The position numbers and the translations under genes were made by a program. A stretch of 64,000 nucleotides of DNA from JAOAPG01 sp963791575. GTDB lineage: Bacteria > Acidobacteriota > Terriglobia > Terriglobales > Acidobacteriaceae. The stretch spans positions 62,001 to 126,000 of the forward strand of contig CAWBSY010000010.1 of NCBI GenBank assembly GCA_963791575.1, in the 5' to 3' direction. The first letter of the stretch is position 1; every line of letters begins with the position of its first letter. Below the pieces are notes generated by a model that was given only the letters and a program-made list of their open reading frames with translations, was not told the origin of the DNA and did no database searches. Positions 34,312-43,440 of this stretch are shown here, in pieces.

Positions 34312-35196
34312 TTACCGTAAGCGCCGCAGACTCTCGACGGAAGGCACGAAATAATACGAGCCGGTCAACGGCTGAGTATAGCGGGTGAGCGCATCGCGCG
34401 TGCCGGTGATCAGGCCCGCCATGCTATCGAGCATTCTGGAAAGGCGCTTCTGCTCTGCGCTGAATCCAACGAACATGGTGCCATGGTCGGCGACGTTTCC
34501 GTAGGGCATATTGCGACGAAAGATGTGCCCAAACTCATCCTGATCAGTGCGAGCGACATGCGAGTCCGATGGCTTGTTCTCGAGTTCGATGCTGTCGAGC
34601 TTGGTGCGTCCCATGATGCGCTCCTGCTGAGCGACGGGCAGAGCTTCCCACTCAGCTACCTTATGCTTCCATTTTTGAAGCAACAGGACTGAGCCGGCAG
34701 CGCCGGGGACTCCTTCGGGCAAGAGTGCCGCGAGGGGAGCGTCGAGCAGCGTCGGGTTCTCCGAGCCATCAATGAAGCCGGTAAGATCGCGATCGTGCCG
34801 GTACGACCAACTGGAGGTTTCTTCCCCTAACGAGGCCTGGCCCGCGAGGTCATGGATTACCGATCGCGCCATATCGAAGATAACGTCATAAGCGCTGCCG
34901 GACATCCATACCAGCGCATCATGTTGCGTCGCTGGCATCACGAATCCTTCTGTGCCCTGGATCTCTCTGTTAAAACCCTCCACACCCGGCGGCGCATCGT
35001 CTGGAACAATATCGCGCCAAAGCTCAGGCCGAAAGCCGATGACGAAGTTCACTCCCCCCGTGGTGGTCCGGGGTTCACGGATAGCGGAGATGGTAGCGGC
35101 GAACTCCTTGCAATTGTTCGCGTCCAGAAGGTCAAACTCCAGGTACGCGTGAGAAGAGGTTCCAAGAGCGAAGATTCCAGCCTGTGGCGTGTACAT
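34312..35196 (-). CDS. DyP-type heme peroxidase
   Basis: 294 residues, the size of class B (YfeX-like) dye-decolourising peroxidases. The distal GxxDG motif is GFIDGSENPT with catalytic Asp143; the proximal heme ligand is His213 in DSHVARTD; the distal arginine lies in IFRRNMPYG. No Tat or Sec signal, so it is cytosolic or carried by a partner; no encapsulin gene is adjacent. It reduces H2O2 with broad aromatic substrates. Intact, although it is bracketed by two RAYT fragments. Confidence 0.92.
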   Translation of the reverse strand: MYTPQAGIFALGTSSHAYLEFDLLDANNCKEFAATISAIREPRTTTGGVNFVIGFRPELWRDIVPDDAPPGVEGFNREIQGTEGFVMPATQHDALVWMSGSAYDVIFDMARSVIHDLAGQASLGEETSSWSYRHDRDLTGFIDGSENPTLLDAPLAALLPEGVPGAAGSVLLLQKWKHKVAEWEALPVAQQERIMGRTKLDSIELENKPSDSHVARTDQDEFGHIFRRNMPYGNVADHGTMFVGFSAEQKRLSRMLDSMAGLITGTRDALTRYTQPLTGSYYFVPSVESLRRLR

Positions 35197-35286
35197 GCGG
35201 GGATTATATCGGGTGGCGTTTTAGCCAATACAACCGAGTTCGATCGCATCACTACCGCGGCAGTTCGCAGAACTATGAACGAGAAA

Positions 35287-35315
35287 CGCAGGTTATGCGA
35301 ACGTCCAGAGGACTT
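35287..35315 (+). pseudogene. Possible remnant of a second RAYT, 3' coding part
   Basis: TTATGCGAACGTCCAGAGGA encodes LCERPED, as in the intact RAYT (LCERPEDWEW); 23 of 28 bases match. It is the same strand as the 5' remnant 1 kb away. Short, so the match could be fortuitous. Confidence 0.35.
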
Positions 35316-35435
35316 GGTGATGATCGCCGCAATCGCCCCCAATCAAAACCATCCACCCGCGCTACAAGCGCGTATACTGCCTGTCTTGATGCCCAGTCGG
35401 CATTCGTAAGCCAATTCCTGACGAAGGAAGCCAGC

Positions 35436-36773
35436 ATGAAGCTGAACGCATCACTTTTGAAGAGCACTATTGTGGCCGCTCTCGGCGGATTGTTATTTGG
35501 ATTCGATACCGCCGTCATATCCGGCACCACAGGCGCTCTCACCCAAACTTATGGGCTGTCGCCAAAACTCCTGGGAATCACGGTTGCCAGCGCGATCTGG
35601 GGAACGGTTTTGGGAGCGATGCTCGCGGGACTTCCCGGTGAGCGCTTCGGACGTCGCGACAGTCTGCGCGGCTTGGCAATTCTTTACTTAGTTTCCGCGC
35701 TGGGTTGTGCGGGTGCGTGGAGTTGGTCATCGTTAGTGATGTTCCGTTTTATCGGTGGACTCGGCATTGGCGGATCTTCAGTTCTTGGCCCCATGTACAT
35801 TGCCGAGATTGCTCCCGCAAAATTGCGAGGACGACTAGTCGGATTATTTCAATTCAATGTAGTGTTTGGCATCCTGCTGGCTTACTTCTCGAACTATGTG
35901 ATTGGACTCACTCACCGCGGCGCATCCGAATGGCGCTGGCAGCTTGGCATCACTGCCCTTCCCGCAGCCTTATTTTTCTTGATGTTGTTCATGATCCCGC
36001 GAAGTCCGCGCTGGCTGGTGAAGCAGGGACGCATCGAAGAGGCTCGCACCGTACTCCGCGTCATTGGAGAAAAAGACTTCGAGCGAGAGCTGCAGGAAAT
36101 TGTTCAATCTATTGACTCCGAGAAATCGCAATCCGGAGAGGCGCTCTTCTCGCGCAAATATACCTTCCCTATCTTCCTGGCCGTCAGCATCGGGATGTTC
36201 AACCAGCTGTCCGGCATCAACGCCATCCTCTATTATTTGAACGACATTTTCGCGCACGCTGGCTACAGCAAATTATCTGGAAATATTCAGGCAGTCGCAG
36301 TTGGCGCGACCAATCTGCTCTTCACCATGATCGCCATGTCCGTGATCGACAGACTCGGTCGTAAGACTTTATTGTTAGTCGGTTCGGTGGGAACGGCGAT
36401 TTGTCTCGCGGGTGTCGCGCTGATTTTTTTCACCGGCCAACACCAAAGCTGGTTACTTTGGCTGCTGATCGGATACATCGCGTTCTTTGCTTTTTCCCAA
36501 GGAGCCGTGATCTGGGTTTACATCAGCGAAGTATTCCCGAACACAGTGCGTGCTAAAGGTCAAAGCCTGGGAAGCTTTTCGCATTGGTTCATGAATGCGC
36601 TCATATCGGGCATCTTTCCTTTGATGGCTGCTTCGTCTGGCGCTTATCCTTTTGTATTTTTTTCGATCATGATGGCAGCCCAGTTTTTCGTGGTGCTTTT
36701 CGTCTATCCCGAGACGAAGGGATATTCTTTGGAAGAAATGCAGAAGCGGATTGCGGCCCCCAACTTGGCTTGA
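35436..36773 (+). CDS. MFS sugar porter
   Basis: 445 residues from ATG 35436 (AAGGAAG eight bases upstream; the long in-frame extension before it is non-coding). Twelve membrane helices. Sugar-porter signatures: GGLLFGFDTAVISG in TM1, GERFGRRD after TM2, MYIAEIAPAKLRGRLVGLFQ (PESPR-type region is IPRSPRWLV), QLSGINAILYYLNDIF in TM7, and PETKGYSLEEMQ at the C-terminus. Related to XylE/GalP/AraE proton symporters; likely imports a hexose or pentose. Single gene with no sugar operon nearby. Confidence 0.92.
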   Translation: MKLNASLLKSTIVAALGGLLFGFDTAVISGTTGALTQTYGLSPKLLGITVASAIWGTVLGAMLAGLPGERFGRRDSLRGLAILYLVSALGCAGAWSWSSLVMFRFIGGLGIGGSSVLGPMYIAEIAPAKLRGRLVGLFQFNVVFGILLAYFSNYVIGLTHRGASEWRWQLGITALPAALFFLMLFMIPRSPRWLVKQGRIEEARTVLRVIGEKDFERELQEIVQSIDSEKSQSGEALFSRKYTFPIFLAVSIGMFNQLSGINAILYYLNDIFAHAGYSKLSGNIQAVAVGATNLLFTMIAMSVIDRLGRKTLLLVGSVGTAICLAGVALIFFTGQHQSWLLWLLIGYIAFFAFSQGAVIWVYISEVFPNTVRAKGQSLGSFSHWFMNALISGIFPLMAASSGAYPFVFFSIMMAAQFFVVLFVYPETKGYSLEEMQKRIAAPNLA

Positions 36774-36799
36774 TCGCGCGGCGCACCAGGAAATCGCCT

Positions 36800-38329
36800 C
36801 TAGTGCGACAAGATTTTCTCCGGGATAGGAGCGGCCGAAGCTGGCGTCAGTCCGGCCCGAACTGTGCCTGGTATCTCGTCGCCTCTTACGTATTCTCCCT
36901 TGCTGCCCATCATTTCCGGCATCGCTGTGTACGGCTTGCTGTAGTCGTTGTTTGCGTTCCAGAACAAGAAGCCTATTCCGCCTTTGTTCTTGGACGTTAG
37001 CACTTGGGTTTCGATGTATTTCGGAGAATAAGTCTTGGTTCGCCAGGCAAATGCCTGCAGCCACGGACGAATCACTACTCCGCTGCCTTTGGTGATCTTC
37101 TCGAAGCGCTCCATGGACTCACCTATGAAATGCTCAGGCGCGTCTCCCGGACGCTCGATTCCATCCATGCCAAAGAAGTGTGACGGATAGATCATGGGCG
37201 AGAGCACATCGCAATACTTCGCCATTCCCACAATGTCTTGGCCGGTATGCGATAGATCGACGGGACGCTGCCACGCCATGATCCCGAACACATCGAGCGA
37301 TAACAGCACTCCAGTGGGGTGCAATTCCGCATAAGCGTGTTTCAGGAAGTCGGTAATCACATCCGAGCGATGCCAGTCGGGGTGCTCGGTTTGATAGTAA
37401 AAGCTGGCGTCTTTCTGATCGCCCTCTGCCGGGAATCGAACGTAGTCAAATTGAATCTCGTCGGCGCCAGCTTCGGCCGCCTTTTTCGCCAGAGCAATGT
37501 CATACGCCTGAACCTTTGGCTGTGAAGGATCGGTCCAGACCAGCTTTCCGTTCTCTTTCCAGGGCTGTCCTGTTTTATGCGACTTCACCGCCAGCTCAGG
37601 ATGCGTCACGACCAGCCGCTCGTCACGAAAAATGGCAACTCGAGCGATGGCGTGCAGTCCTTGTGAGTGCAGAAAGCGGGTGAGCTTCGGCAGATCGCGG
37701 ATATAAGTCTTGTGAGCTCCCGCCAAGGGATGGTCGAACGCGATATTGATTGTCCCGTCGCTGTCTTTGATGTCAAAGACTACTGCGTTGCCGCCCAACT
37801 CGCGCCAGCGGCGAATGATTCTCAGTCCATGGTCGCTGGCGGCCATAAGTCCGGTTAGATAGATTGCGCGCACCTCAAAATCTTTCGCGATAGGAATCGA
37901 CTTCTCGGCGATTGGAGCATCCAATATTCCCGGGATGAGCAACGACTGTCCTGGCTTGAGGAAGGTTCCTCCAAGATTGCCGTTAGCTTTTCGAATGGCT
38001 TCCGCCAGCTCGGAAGAGGTCAGATAAGAAGTCTGAGAAATAAAATGGTGCGAAACCAAAGCTATTGTGTCGCCGCGCTTTGCCTGATAAAGTGCGCTAC
38101 CCGGAAAAGCGGCAGCCGGCGGCGCAGGAGAATCGACCGCTTTGGCAGTCGGAATCGAGGTACTTGCCGTCCGGACCAGCGTGGCTCGTGAAGACTGAGC
38201 GGCGTTGGCGGCGGGAACGTGGAATCCGAAGTGGAAAATGATGAAGCCGAGACACAGGCACAGTACCAGCGCGATTGAGATCGAGCGAAAGCGGGGCAAT
38301 TTTTCTCCGTGGAACTTGTTTTTACGCAT
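36800..38329 (-). CDS. Exported putative glycoside hydrolase (DUF4015) with LysM
   Basis: 509 residues: a cytosolic start and membrane anchor/signal (IALVLCLCLGFIIFHFG, about 19-38), a LysM domain about 80-131 (YQAKRGDTIALVSHHFISQ, LKPGQSLLIPG) and a DUF4015 TIM-barrel from about 150 to 470 (VRAIYLTGLMA, AVVFDIKDSDGTI, GADEIQFDYVRFPAEGD, VLLSLDVFGIMAW, VLSPMIYPSHF, IRPWLQAF). The Asp/Glu residues at strand ends fit a glycosidase. Probably binds peptidoglycan via LysM and acts on cell-surface polysaccharide; substrate not shown. Confidence 0.88.
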   Translation of the reverse strand: MRKNKFHGEKLPRFRSISIALVLCLCLGFIIFHFGFHVPAANAAQSSRATLVRTASTSIPTAKAVDSPAPPAAAFPGSALYQAKRGDTIALVSHHFISQTSYLTSSELAEAIRKANGNLGGTFLKPGQSLLIPGILDAPIAEKSIPIAKDFEVRAIYLTGLMAASDHGLRIIRRWRELGGNAVVFDIKDSDGTINIAFDHPLAGAHKTYIRDLPKLTRFLHSQGLHAIARVAIFRDERLVVTHPELAVKSHKTGQPWKENGKLVWTDPSQPKVQAYDIALAKKAAEAGADEIQFDYVRFPAEGDQKDASFYYQTEHPDWHRSDVITDFLKHAYAELHPTGVLLSLDVFGIMAWQRPVDLSHTGQDIVGMAKYCDVLSPMIYPSHFFGMDGIERPGDAPEHFIGESMERFEKITKGSGVVIRPWLQAFAWRTKTYSPKYIETQVLTSKNKGGIGFLFWNANNDYSKPYTAMPEMMGSKGEYVRGDEIPGTVRAGLTPASAAPIPEKILSH

Positions 38330-38558
38330 GCTAGCCGGGAGTCAACAGGCCTGCCAGTTACGTCTGGCCAGAGCCAGCTGGTCCTCTGCAGTGGGTAGGG
38401 AGATTTCCTGCATGAGCAAACTATTTCTCTTTACAGGGTTTCATTGTGAAATGTAAGTAGCTTCCCCGGCTCTCTGGAAGCATCTAAGTATTGAAGAAGC
38501 AAGGTTTTGGGCGAGTGAAACAGGATGGCGCGCGGTTTGCACTGAGGGATAGCGACCA

Positions 38559-39869
38559 ATGGTTCTGGAAATGACAAAATTTGTCATAACCGAGTTACCG
38601 GAGCCGGAAGTCGACGAAGACTGCAAAGCAAGGCGGCATTCTCCGGAGATTGAAGCAGCAAAGCAGAGATCGAAAGCAAGCCCAGAAAGGGATCCAGGGC
38701 ATACCCCTATGAAGACCGTATCCAGTACCGTTCTCGACCCTACTCGCCGCAGCAATGACGCTCGTGACTTTGACAGTGCACTTCGAAGAAAGATCGTTGG
38801 CCAGGATGCAGCAGTGGAAAAAGTTGTGGAAATCTATCAGATGTTTCTGGCGGGACTGAATGCCCCCGGACGTCCGGTAGGGAATCTTCTATTTCTGGGG
38901 CCCACTGGGTCCGGCAAAACCAGGGTGGTAGAGGCTTTGGCCGAATCGCTTTTTGGGGACGCGCGCGCCTGTATCAAGATCGATTGTGCTGAGTTCCAGC
39001 ACTCCCACGAAATCGCAAAGCTGATCGGTTCGCCTCCAGGATACCTGGGTCACCGCGAGACTCATCCCTTGCTTACGCAAGAGGCTTTGAACCAGTGGCA
39101 CACCGATAAGTTGAAACTTTCGATCCTTCTTTTCGACGAAATCGAGAAGGCATCCGATTCGCTTTGGCAACTGCTGCTCGGAATTCTGGATAAAGCGACT
39201 TTGACCTTGGGTGACAACCGCCGCGTTGACCTTTCCCAATGCATCATCATTATGACCTCGAATCTTGGGGCCAGCGAGATGACCAGCCTGGTGGAAGGCG
39301 GCCTAGGCTTTGCGCAGAAAGCAAAGCAGGTGGACGCGAGCTTCGACGAAAAGATCAACCGTTCGGCGCTCGATGCCGCCAAGAGAAAATTCAGCCCCGA
39401 GTTCATGAATCGCATCGACAAAGTTGTGGTGTTCAGGACGCTTCGTCCTGAGCATCTCGAGCAGATCCTTGAAATCGAACTGGGGATGGTGCAGCAGCGA
39501 ATTCTGATGGCGTCGGCTGCGAATCAGTTCGTCTTCAATTGCACATCCAAAGTGAAGAGCTTCCTTCTTGTCGAAGGAACGGATCCGAAGTATGGCGCGA
39601 GGCATCTCAAACGTGCCATCGAACGGAACCTTGTGTTTCCGCTCGCCAATTTGGTCGCCACCGGGCAGGTTAAGCTGGGCGACTTTATCCGCGTGGATCT
39701 TGATGCGGAAGGCCGAATCACTTTCATCAAAGAAGCCGAAGGCGCCATGGTTCCTATGCTGATGGAGCGTTATGGAGCAGCGGCAGGAGCGCCGACATTA
39801 GTCGCGCGCGCGGCGCGTCCAGTGGCTCGCCGTGAATTCGGAGCGACGCCGGCTTCCGACACGAAATAA
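38559..39869 (+). CDS. ClpB-like AAA+ ATPase (single D2-type module)
   Basis: 436 residues; translation could also start at 38571 or 38709. A charged ~65-residue leader precedes one AAA+ module: Walker A GPTGSGKT (about 114-121), SPPGYLGHRE pore-loop region, Walker B ILLFDEIEKA, sensor-1 IIIMTSNLGASE, arginine finger FMNRIDKVVVFR, and a ClpB-C small domain ending YGARHLKRAIERNLVFPLAN. ClpA/ClpB normally have two AAA+ modules and a Clp_N domain; here only the second is present. The IGF/L ClpP loop is not evident. A role in protein remodelling is likely, the partner unknown. Confidence 0.88.
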   Translation: MVLEMTKFVITELPEPEVDEDCKARRHSPEIEAAKQRSKASPERDPGHTPMKTVSSTVLDPTRRSNDARDFDSALRRKIVGQDAAVEKVVEIYQMFLAGLNAPGRPVGNLLFLGPTGSGKTRVVEALAESLFGDARACIKIDCAEFQHSHEIAKLIGSPPGYLGHRETHPLLTQEALNQWHTDKLKLSILLFDEIEKASDSLWQLLLGILDKATLTLGDNRRVDLSQCIIIMTSNLGASEMTSLVEGGLGFAQKAKQVDASFDEKINRSALDAAKRKFSPEFMNRIDKVVVFRTLRPEHLEQILEIELGMVQQRILMASAANQFVFNCTSKVKSFLLVEGTDPKYGARHLKRAIERNLVFPLANLVATGQVKLGDFIRVDLDAEGRITFIKEAEGAMVPMLMERYGAAAGAPTLVARAARPVARREFGATPASDTK

Positions 39870-39870
39870 T

Positions 39871-40181
39871 TTTTCAACCGAATTCTTCCATGATTGGCTG
39901 GAGGATCTCGACTTTATTTCCGCGCCCTATGCTCCCGTTCCCGGACGAGGCACGATTCATCAAGGATTTCAGCTTGTCTACTATGCCATCCGAAACAATC
40001 TGCGCAGTTTGATCGAAACTTATGCCGCAAACTGCAAAAAAATATTGATTACTGGGCACCAGCCTCGGCGGCGTACTAACAGGCTGGCGCTCCCGACTTG
40101 CTGAATGACGTGGCGGCGCTTTCACAAAGAGAGAGACGAGCGGGAGAAGGCCTGTTTCCAGCTCGGCACGAGGCATTATAG
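39871..40181 (+). pseudogene. Lipase class 3 fragment with frameshifts
   Basis: Directly after the AAA+ stop, the frame reads FHDWLEDLDFISAPYAPVPG and GRGTIHQGFQLVYYAIRNNL, then KKILITGH. One base later the frame gives SLGGVL, restoring the lipase nucleophile GHSLGG. A further shift gives LPDLLNDVAALSQRERR and a stop at 40181. The N-terminal lid region is missing and two indels are present, so this is a truncated lipase_3 gene and probably dead, though the indels alone could be errors. Confidence 0.6.
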
Positions 40182-40239
40182 ATTTTCTCCGGCTGGAGAT
40201 TTGCTCGCAATGGCGTGAACAAATCATAGCCTTAAGCTG

Positions 40240-41563
40240 TTAATAGGCGAGCAGGATTCGTAAGTCTCTTAAATTGTTCCCCGTCGGCCCTGTTGTCACC
40301 GCATCACCCAGCTTCTCAAAGTATGGGGATGCGTTAAAAGCGCTCAGATAAGCGCTCGCGTCCATCCCTTGCATCTTCGCCCTCTCTGACGTCGTGCCGT
40401 CGACGACGGCTCCCGCCGCTGAACTGTTGCCGTCGATGCCGTCGGTTCCCGCGCTTAGGACCGTAATGTTCTCTCCCGTGATCTTTTCCGCGCAGGCAAG
40501 AGCGAATTGCTGGTTGCGTCCGCCGGTTCCACCGTTCATAACTTTCACCGTCACCTCGCCACCTGAGATCAAGGCACACTCGCTCGGATTTCTTTCGCAA
40601 CTCACGCACGCGGCCTAAGAGATAGTCGCTTGCCTTTTCGTAATCCCAGTCATCGCAGCTATTGTCGATTTCAACTGTGAAGCCATGACGCTCGGCTTCC
40701 GGCTTAATGGCTTCGAACAGCGAGGCATTCGATAAAACTGTCCACCAGCGCGAGCGATGAAACGCGGGATCATCCGACTTCGGCGTTTCCTCAAGTGCGC
40801 GGCGTTCGAACAATTCACGTACGGTCCGCGGAAACAGCTTCAGCATCTCGTACTTCGCTGCGATGGCATAACAATCAGCAGCGGTGGTTGAGTCAGGCAT
40901 CGTGAGGCCAGAGGCCAGAGCATCTGGCATGTTGTCAGGAACATCGGAGACGAGGATCGAAACTTGTTGCGCTGGATAAGCAGTCCGCGCTAACTTCCCT
41001 CCTTTCACTGCTGAGAGATGTTTGCGAATTGCATTGATCTCCGCGATTGGAGCGCCGGAGTGCACCAAAGCCTGATAGGTAGCGACAAGATCTTCGAGAG
41101 AAATTTCGTCGTCGAGTGGTTTTTCAATCATTGACGATCCGCCACCGCTGATCAGGTAAAGCACCAGCGATGATTGATTCTGCGCATCAAGCGACTTCAA
41201 TACGGACTGAGCGGCGCGAATGGATTCATCATTGGGCAGGGGATGTCCGCCGCGAAAGTAACGAAATCCTTTGATCTGCGACACGGGATCAACGGAACTC
41301 GCGACGATACCTTCAAAACGATCTCCTGCCTGCATTTCGAGTGAATTCAGCATGGTGTGTGCCGCCTTGCCAATGGAAACCACGAATACGCGGGTGTAAG
41401 AATTGAGATCGTAAAGGTCTTCGCAAATGCGCAAGACTCCTCGTTCACAGGAAACATGTCGCCGAAAAGCCTGGTCGATGCTGGATTCCTTCAATGCGTG
41501 TTCAAAAAGATGGCGGGCGGTCACGCGCATCTCAACGGCAAGACGGTCACGGTCGGCGCGCAT
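40240..41563 (-). CDS. Glycerate 2-kinase (MOFRL/DUF4147 family), one frameshift
   Basis: The first frame from ATG 41563 carries the DUF4147 domain: VSIGKAAHTMLNSLE, RYFRGGHPLPNDESI, LVLYLISGGGSSMIEKP and GAPIAEINAIRKHLSAVKGG. The frame breaks near 40590, and the second frame gives the MOFRL domain: ALISGGEVTVKVMNGGTGGR, NQQFALACAE and LSAGTDGIDGNSSAAGAVVD. Rejoined about 440 residues, the normal size. It phosphorylates glycerate, feeding glyoxylate or serine-pathway carbon into glycolysis. TATAAT lies 6 bp before the ATG on the minus strand, so the transcript may be leaderless. Confidence 0.88.
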
Positions 41564-41602
41564 GCGAGAATTATAGCGAGAGCTCGATACACGAGAAACA
41601 AC

Positions 41603-41953
41603 ATGGAGAAAGACAAGTACAAGGATTGCCGTCGGTCTGGCTGCAATTGTCCTGGCAATTAGCGTCGTACGATTTGGGATGAGCCGAATTCAGAGCCGAG
41701 GCGAGGAGGCGACGAAACCGGCCCCTCCACATTCCGTGACCTTGAACTGGCAGCCTACGCCTGGGGCTCAGTTTTATTACGTATACCGAAGCACAGTGAG
41801 CGGATCGCAATATCAGAAAATCGGGACGAGTCCGACCCAACGTTCAAGGATGCGCCGGTTCCAAGCGGAGCGGTGTTCTACTACGTGGTCACGGCAGTGG
41901 TGAATGGGCGGGAAAGCAAATATTCAAATGAGATTAAAGCGGTCGTGCCCTGA
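41603..41953 (+). CDS. Membrane-anchored fibronectin-III-like protein, two frameshifts
   Basis: ATG 41603 is followed after one indel by a membrane helix (IAVGLAAIVLAISVVRFG) and a single FnIII-like sandwich: HSVTLNWQPTPGAQFYYVYR, SGSQYQKIGTSPT, then after a second indel near 41840 TFKDAPVPSGAVFYYVVTAV and ESKYSNEIKAVVP. About 116 residues. Such mini-FnIII proteins recur in Acidobacteriota envelopes; ligand unknown. Divergent from the glycerate kinase gene. Confidence 0.65.
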
Positions 41954-42017
41954 ATAGGATTGTTGTTAATTGGCAAAAAGCGAATAACCACAGAGACACA
42001 GAGTTCACAGAGGAGAA

Positions 42018-42587
42018 TCAGCGCAAGTCAGCAATTACCGGCTGCACTGGCTTTGCTGATGCTGGCGGACAGATTGGATGCTCGCTAAGTTCGCGCAATG
42101 TAAGCGGGGATGCGCCTTCAGCCTCAAAATCCTGTAGCCAGTTGATAACGCGAACCGCCGAGTCCGGGAATGGACGCTGGTGGTCAGGATTCATCCACAC
42201 GTAGTGAATTGTTTTACCTTCACGCGTAAGCTCCGCCACAAACCGCTCTGCGCCTTGAAGAACAACGCCACCGCGGCTGCCATTGAAATCGAGGTCCTTG
42301 AGCATTCTGCCGAGATGCAGTCGCTGATGCTGCGATAGCGTTCCCTGAAAGCTTTCAGTGCCGTCCTTGGTCGTGCGCAATATCTGGTAGTACCCGTTGC
42401 GATACAGTGCGAAGCAGGATTGTGAATAGCCTTCTTGCGTATCTCGATCGCTCAGTGAGGTTCCACCGTTGTAAGAAAGTCGAGCCAATAAGCTATCGGA
42501 GCCGGGCTCTTTCGATTGCGCTGAAGCGAGGCTCGATGAGGCAAGAAGAATCAGTGTGACTATGAACAGCGTCTTTTGTGATCGCAT
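42018..42587 (-). CDS. Secreted hypothetical protein
   Basis: 189 residues from ATG 42587 (AGGAG seven bases upstream), with a signal peptide MRSQKTLFIVTLILLASSSL ending at ASAQ. The mature part includes YSQSCFALYRNGYYQILRTT and REGKTIHYVWMNPDHQRPFP, then a helical INWLQDFEAEG and a C-terminal CPP motif. No recognised family; periplasmic by inference. Confidence 0.7.
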   Translation of the reverse strand: MRSQKTLFIVTLILLASSSLASAQSKEPGSDSLLARLSYNGGTSLSDRDTQEGYSQSCFALYRNGYYQILRTTKDGTESFQGTLSQHQRLHLGRMLKDLDFNGSRGGVVLQGAERFVAELTREGKTIHYVWMNPDHQRPFPDSAVRVINWLQDFEAEGASPLTLRELSEHPICPPASAKPVQPVIADLR

Positions 42588-42650
42588 GCGAACTCCTGCA
42601 ATATGTTCGTTGCACAACATTGTATGACGAAATGATTCCAGTTGCGACTT

Positions 42651-43304
42651 TCACGGAAGAACTTCCGCCACCCATTTCTCAATCGTCTCTCGCATTTCTT
42701 TTAATCTTCCTTCGAAGAAGTGATCTCCACCCTCGATGATTACCAGTTTCTTGGGCTCGGGCAGAGGCTCCACTAATTTTTCTAGTTGAGCGGGGGAGCC
42801 GTAGTGGTCGTGGGCTCCGCTGACGAAGAGCTTGGGCTTGGTGCAGCTCTCGAGAAATTCGAAAGTGTAGTGCCGGTTGTCGACGGCCGCGACCGGAGTA
42901 CCTAAACTGATCAGCGCTTTCACCCGTTCGTCGGGACAAGCTGCGCGTAATCCTACGGCGGCTCCGAAGGAGAATCCCGCGAAAATCAATGGCAGGTGGA
43001 ACTCGCGGTCAAGCCAATCGAGAGCGGTGCGGACATCGTCGAGTTCTCCGTTGCCTTTGTCATGCTGGCCTTCACTCAGGCCGGTTCCGCGGAAATTGAA
43101 GCGGAGTACGGGAAATCCGAAGCTGTGAAGCGCTTTCATGGCGTGGAAAACAACTTTGTTGTGCAGCGTTCCACCGAAGACGGGATGAGGATGGCAAACT
43201 ACTGCGGCATGCGTGGCGTCAGGTGAGCCCACGTTGAGCAGGGCTTCGAGGCGTCCGGCGGGACCATCGAGGAAAAAAGAACGGATGGATGCGGGAGTGT
43301 TCAT
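42651..43304 (-). CDS. Alpha/beta hydrolase (dienelactone-hydrolase-like)
   Basis: 217 residues from ATG 43304. AAVVCHPHPVFGGTLHNKVV contains the CHPHPxxGG oxyanion element typical of this subfamily; LRFNFRGTGLSEGQHD follows; the nucleophile is in FAGFSFGAAVGLRAA; the acid is in SGAHDHYGSP and the histidine in EGGDHFFEGR. Intracellular esterase or peptidase-like enzyme of unknown substrate. Confidence 0.87.
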   Translation of the reverse strand: MNTPASIRSFFLDGPAGRLEALLNVGSPDATHAAVVCHPHPVFGGTLHNKVVFHAMKALHSFGFPVLRFNFRGTGLSEGQHDKGNGELDDVRTALDWLDREFHLPLIFAGFSFGAAVGLRAACPDERVKALISLGTPVAAVDNRHYTFEFLESCTKPKLFVSGAHDHYGSPAQLEKLVEPLPEPKKLVIIEGGDHFFEGRLKEMRETIEKWVAEVLP

Positions 43305-43376
43305 GCGGAGCGTTAAGGATAGCAGGATAGAGTTGGGCGGGCAGGCGGGGACGCCCATGGTCGAGCAAGCTCGACA

Positions 43377-43404
43377 GGACAGCCGAGGGCGGCTGTCCCT
43401 ACGT
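43377..43404. repeat. GGACAGCC hairpin, isolated copy
   Basis: GGACAGCC gagggc GGCTGTCC followed by CTACGT, identical to the core hairpin of the 216-bp repeats at 25965 and 26257. Confidence 0.65.
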
Positions 43405-43440
43405 ATTCACGGCGAGGGTTAGGGTATTCTCTTTGGGGTC

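Noticed and set aside
41953..42017. ACCACAGAGACACAGAG-like stretch as a functional element
   Set aside because: It is a widespread low-complexity intergenic motif with no partner copy in this window.
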